64,000 bases of DNA from Streptomyces sp. NBC_00286 (lineage in GTDB: Bacteria > Actinomycetota > Actinomycetes > Streptomycetales > Streptomycetaceae). The notes under the pieces are model-generated. The model did no database searches and was not told where the DNA came from. It saw only the letters and a program-made list of their open reading frames with translations. The DNA lies in assembly GCF_036173125.1 (NCBI RefSeq), contig NZ_CP108054.1, positions 3,162,001 through 3,226,000 of the forward strand. The letters run 5' to 3'. The position numbers and the translations under genes were made by a program. Positions within the stretch are counted from its first letter, which is position 1. Every line of letters begins with the position of its first letter. This document shows, piece after piece, positions 61,953-64,000 of this stretch.

Positions 61953-62058
61953 CTTACATGACGATCAACCCGCCCGGCCTGCATGCAGCGGCTATGGAGG
62001 CGTAGCCTTAATTCCCGCTGTCCATCACCTTGTGAAGCGGAAGAGGGCGGTTGCCGCC

Positions 62059-64000
62059 GTGTCGCCACAGTCCCCCAGTAACTCGAGCATCTCCACTGAC
62101 GACCAAGCCGGGAAGGCCGGGAAGAACCCGGCCGCCGCCTTCGGTCCGAACGAGTGGCTCGTCGACGAGATCTATCAGCAGTACCTCCAGGACCCGAATT
62201 CGGTAGACCGCGCCTGGTGGGACTTCTTCGCCGACTACAAGCCGGGTGGCGTCGCCGCCTCGGCCACGTCGCGTACTGCGGCCGCGGGGGCCGCAGGAAC
62301 TTCCCCCACGCTCGAATCCACCCGCGCGGGGGGACCCCCATCGACCGCTCAGGCCGCGCCCGCGGCTCCGGCTCCCGCCGCCCCGGCCTCCGTCGACGGC
62401 CAGGCTCCGGCCGCGCCCGCTCCGGCCGCCCCCGCGGCGCCGAAGCCCGCAGCCGCCGCCCCGGCTCAGGCCCCGGCTCCCGCCGCCAAGCCCGCTGCCG
62501 CCGCCAAGCCGGCCGCCGCGAAGGCCGCGCCCGCCAAGGCCGCTCCCGCGACCGAGGCACAGGGCGGCCCGGAGTACGTACCGCTGCGCGGCCCCGCCGC
62601 GGCCGTTGCGAAGAACATGAACGCCTCCCTGGAGCTGCCCACGGCCACGTCGGTGCGCGCGGTCCCGGTGAAGCTGCTCTTCGACAACCGCATCGTCATC
62701 AACAACCATCTGAAGCGCGCCCGGGGCGGGAAGATCTCCTTCACCCACCTCATCGGCTACGCGATGGTGCAGGCCCTCAAGGCCATGCCGTCGATGAACT
62801 ACCACTACGCCGAGAAGGACGGCAAGCCCACCCTGGTCAAGCCGGAGCACGTCAACTTCGGCCTGGCGATCGACCTGGTGAAGCCGAACGGCGACCGTCA
62901 GCTCGTCGTCGCCGGCATCAAGAAGGCCGAGACGCTGAACTTCTTCGAGTTCTGGCAGGCCTACGAGGACATCGTCCGCCGCGCCCGCGACGGCAAGCTG
63001 ACGATGGACGACTTCTCCGGTGTCACGGTCTCCCTGACCAACCCCGGCGGCCTCGGTACCGTCCACTCCGTGCCCCGCCTGATGCCCGGCCAGTCGGTCA
63101 TCATGGGCGTCGGCTCGATGGACTACCCGGCGGAGTTCCAGGGCACGTCCCAGGACACGCTCAACAAGCTGGGCATCTCCAAGGTCATGACCCTGACGTC
63201 GACGTACGACCACCGGGTCATCCAGGGCGCCGCCTCCGGCGAGTTCCTCCGCATCGTCGCGAACCTCCTCCTCGGCGAGAACGGCTTCTACGACGAGATC
63301 TTCGAGGCCCTGCGCATCCCGTACGAGCCGGTCCGCTGGCTCAAGGACATCGACGCCTCGCACGACGACGACGTCACGAAGGCCGCCCGCGTCTTCGAGC
63401 TGATCCACTCCTACCGGGTCCGCGGCCATGTCATGGCCGACACCGACCCGCTGGAGTACAAGCAGCGCAAGCACCCCGACCTGGACATCACCGAGCACGG
63501 GCTCACCCTGTGGGACCTGGAGCGCGAGTTCGCGGTCGGCGGCTTCGCCGGCAAGTCGATGATGAAGCTGCGCGACATCCTCGGCGTCCTGCGCGACTCG
63601 TACTGCCGCACCACCGGCGTCGAGTTCATGCACATCCAGGACCCGAAGCAGCGCAAGTGGATCCAGGACCGCGTCGAGCGCGGCCACACCAAGCCGGAGC
63701 GCGAGGAGCAGCTGCGCATCCTGCGCCGGCTGAACGCGGCGGAGGCTTTCGAGACCTTCCTGCAGACGAAGTACGTCGGCCAGAAGCGGTTCTCGCTGGA
63801 GGGCGGCGAGTCCGTCATCCCGCTCCTCGACGCGGTCATCGACAGCGCCGCCGAGTCCCGCCTGGACGAGGTCGTCATCGGCATGGCCCACCGCGGCCGG
63901 CTGAACGTGCTCGCCAACATCGTCGGCAAGTCGTACGCGCAGATCTTCCGCGAGTTCGAGGGCAACCTCGACCCGAAGTCGATGCACGGCTCCGGTGACG
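62059..64000 (+). CDS. kgd: Multifunctional 2-oxoglutarate dehydrogenase (E1/E2 fusion), 5' part
   Basis: The first 647 codons of a fused E1o/succinyltransferase, as in Corynebacterium OdhA and mycobacterial Kgd. The N-terminus ([20 protein letters not shown]) is followed by an Ala/Pro/Lys linker at 75-175, the E2 acyltransferase domain (200-440) with the catalytic His in [13 protein letters not shown], then the E1 start ([58 protein letters not shown]). It makes succinyl-CoA from 2-oxoglutarate. GTG 62059 follows GAGGGCGG. The linker contains a copy of the hairpin repeat, in frame ([16 protein letters not shown]). The gene continues past the right edge. Confidence 0.95.
   Translation, partial: MSPQSPSNSSISTDDQAGKAGKNPAAAFGPNEWLVDEIYQQYLQDPNSVDRAWWDFFADYKPGGVAASATSRTAAAGAAGTSPTLESTRAGGPPSTAQAAPAAPAPAAPASVDGQAPAAPAPAAPAAPKPAAAAPAQAPAPAAKPAAAAKPAAAKAAPAKAAPATEAQGGPEYVPLRGPAAAVAKNMNASLELPTATSVRAVPVKLLFDNRIVINNHLKRARGGKISFTHLIGYAMVQALKAMPSMNYHYAEKDGKPTLVKPEHVNFGLAIDLVKPNGDRQLVVAGIKKAETLNFFEFWQAYEDIVRRARDGKLTMDDFSGVTVSLTNPGGLGTVHSVPRLMPGQSVIMGVGSMDYPAEFQGTSQDTLNKLGISKVMTLTSTYDHRVIQGAASGEFLRIVANLLLGENGFYDEIFEALRIPYEPVRWLKDIDASHDDDVTKAARVFELIHSYRVRGHVMADTDPLEYKQRKHPDLDITEHGLTLWDLEREFAVGGFAGKSMMKLRDILGVLRDSYCRTTGVEFMHIQDPKQRKWIQDRVERGHTKPEREEQLRILRRLNAAEAFETFLQTKYVGQKRFSLEGGESVIPLLDAVIDSAAESRLDEVVIGMAHRGRLNVLANIVGKSYAQIFREFEGNLDPKSMHGSGD
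62300..62341 (+). repeat. Hairpin repeat copy 5 (in frame inside kgd)
   Basis: CTTCCCCCACGCTCGAATCC then ACCCGCGCGGGGGGACCCCC, with the ends of copies 1-4 and a changed loop. It is 42 bp, adds 14 codons and keeps the reading frame. It lies in the disordered linker, where an insertion would be tolerated. Confidence 0.75.

Noticed and set aside
62008..63987. A 659-residue minus-strand frame opposite kgd
   Set aside because: The plus strand encodes a clear 2-oxoglutarate dehydrogenase; the antisense frame results from strong GC3 bias.

Overview
This is a high-GC actinobacterial chromosome segment, almost certainly from a Streptomyces. The evidence is strong G/C bias at third codon positions, GTG and TTG starts, several genes whose start codon lies about 7 nt after a -10-like box, Streptomyces-type families (a conservon with NIT-domain kinase, roadblock, DUF742 and GTPase; SpoIIE phosphatases; NHEJ Ku with a LigD polymerase domain), an HspR-type HAIR operator in front of lon, and a fused E1/E2 2-oxoglutarate dehydrogenase. 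No rRNA, tRNA or CRISPR array was seen.

Layout. 1-6 kb is eroded accessory DNA: a frameshifted PIN-domain remnant, a wrecked KtrB/TrkH potassium transporter, a 56-bp perfect palindrome and the C-terminal part of a STAND-type NTPase. 6.4-13.2 kb carries a two-component pair, an ankyrin protein, and a GH51 arabinofuranosidase followed by a LacI regulator. 13.2-13.9 kb is a VapBC-like toxin-antitoxin pair. 13.9-18.0 kb is an arsenic island (arsI, arsO, arsR1, an aquaporin, arsR2, arsC) with no efflux pump. A PL7 alginate lyase follows. At 19.1-20.5 kb an IS605-type tnpB is broken by three copies of a short hairpin repeat. 21-26.7 kb has two SpoIIE phosphatases, a flavohemoglobin and an IclR regulator around a G-rich repeat array. 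26.7-29.6 kb is a decayed kdp operon in which only kdpC and kdpE look intact.

30.2-45.5 kb holds Ku and LigD-Pol, a double-HTH MerR regulator divergent from an erythromycin-esterase homologue, a NERD-like protein, a dual-specificity phosphatase, an Asn-rich secreted SH3 protein, an orphan NIT-domain kinase, a DUF3291 and a Uma2 protein, a divergent pair of ferritin-like diiron proteins, a second G-rich repeat array, a TetR regulator and an NlpC/P60 hydrolase. 45.5-52 kb is a conservon with a styrene-monooxygenase-like flavoprotein at its end. 52.3-64 kb looks like core chromosome: PP2C phosphatase, MarR, Lon, DinB, VanX-like dipeptidase, HAD, ASCH, a spermidine-synthase-like protein, a two-component pair, and the 5' two thirds or so of kgd/odhA, which runs off the right edge.

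The most unusual signals are dispersed repeats. A 37-43 bp hairpin repeat occurs five times, three times inside tnpB and once in frame inside kgd. A second family, built around GTGGCTGGTCGCGC, sits in many intergenic gaps. Two G-rich tandem arrays share the same flanks. Two separate potassium-uptake loci are both decayed within 30 kb.
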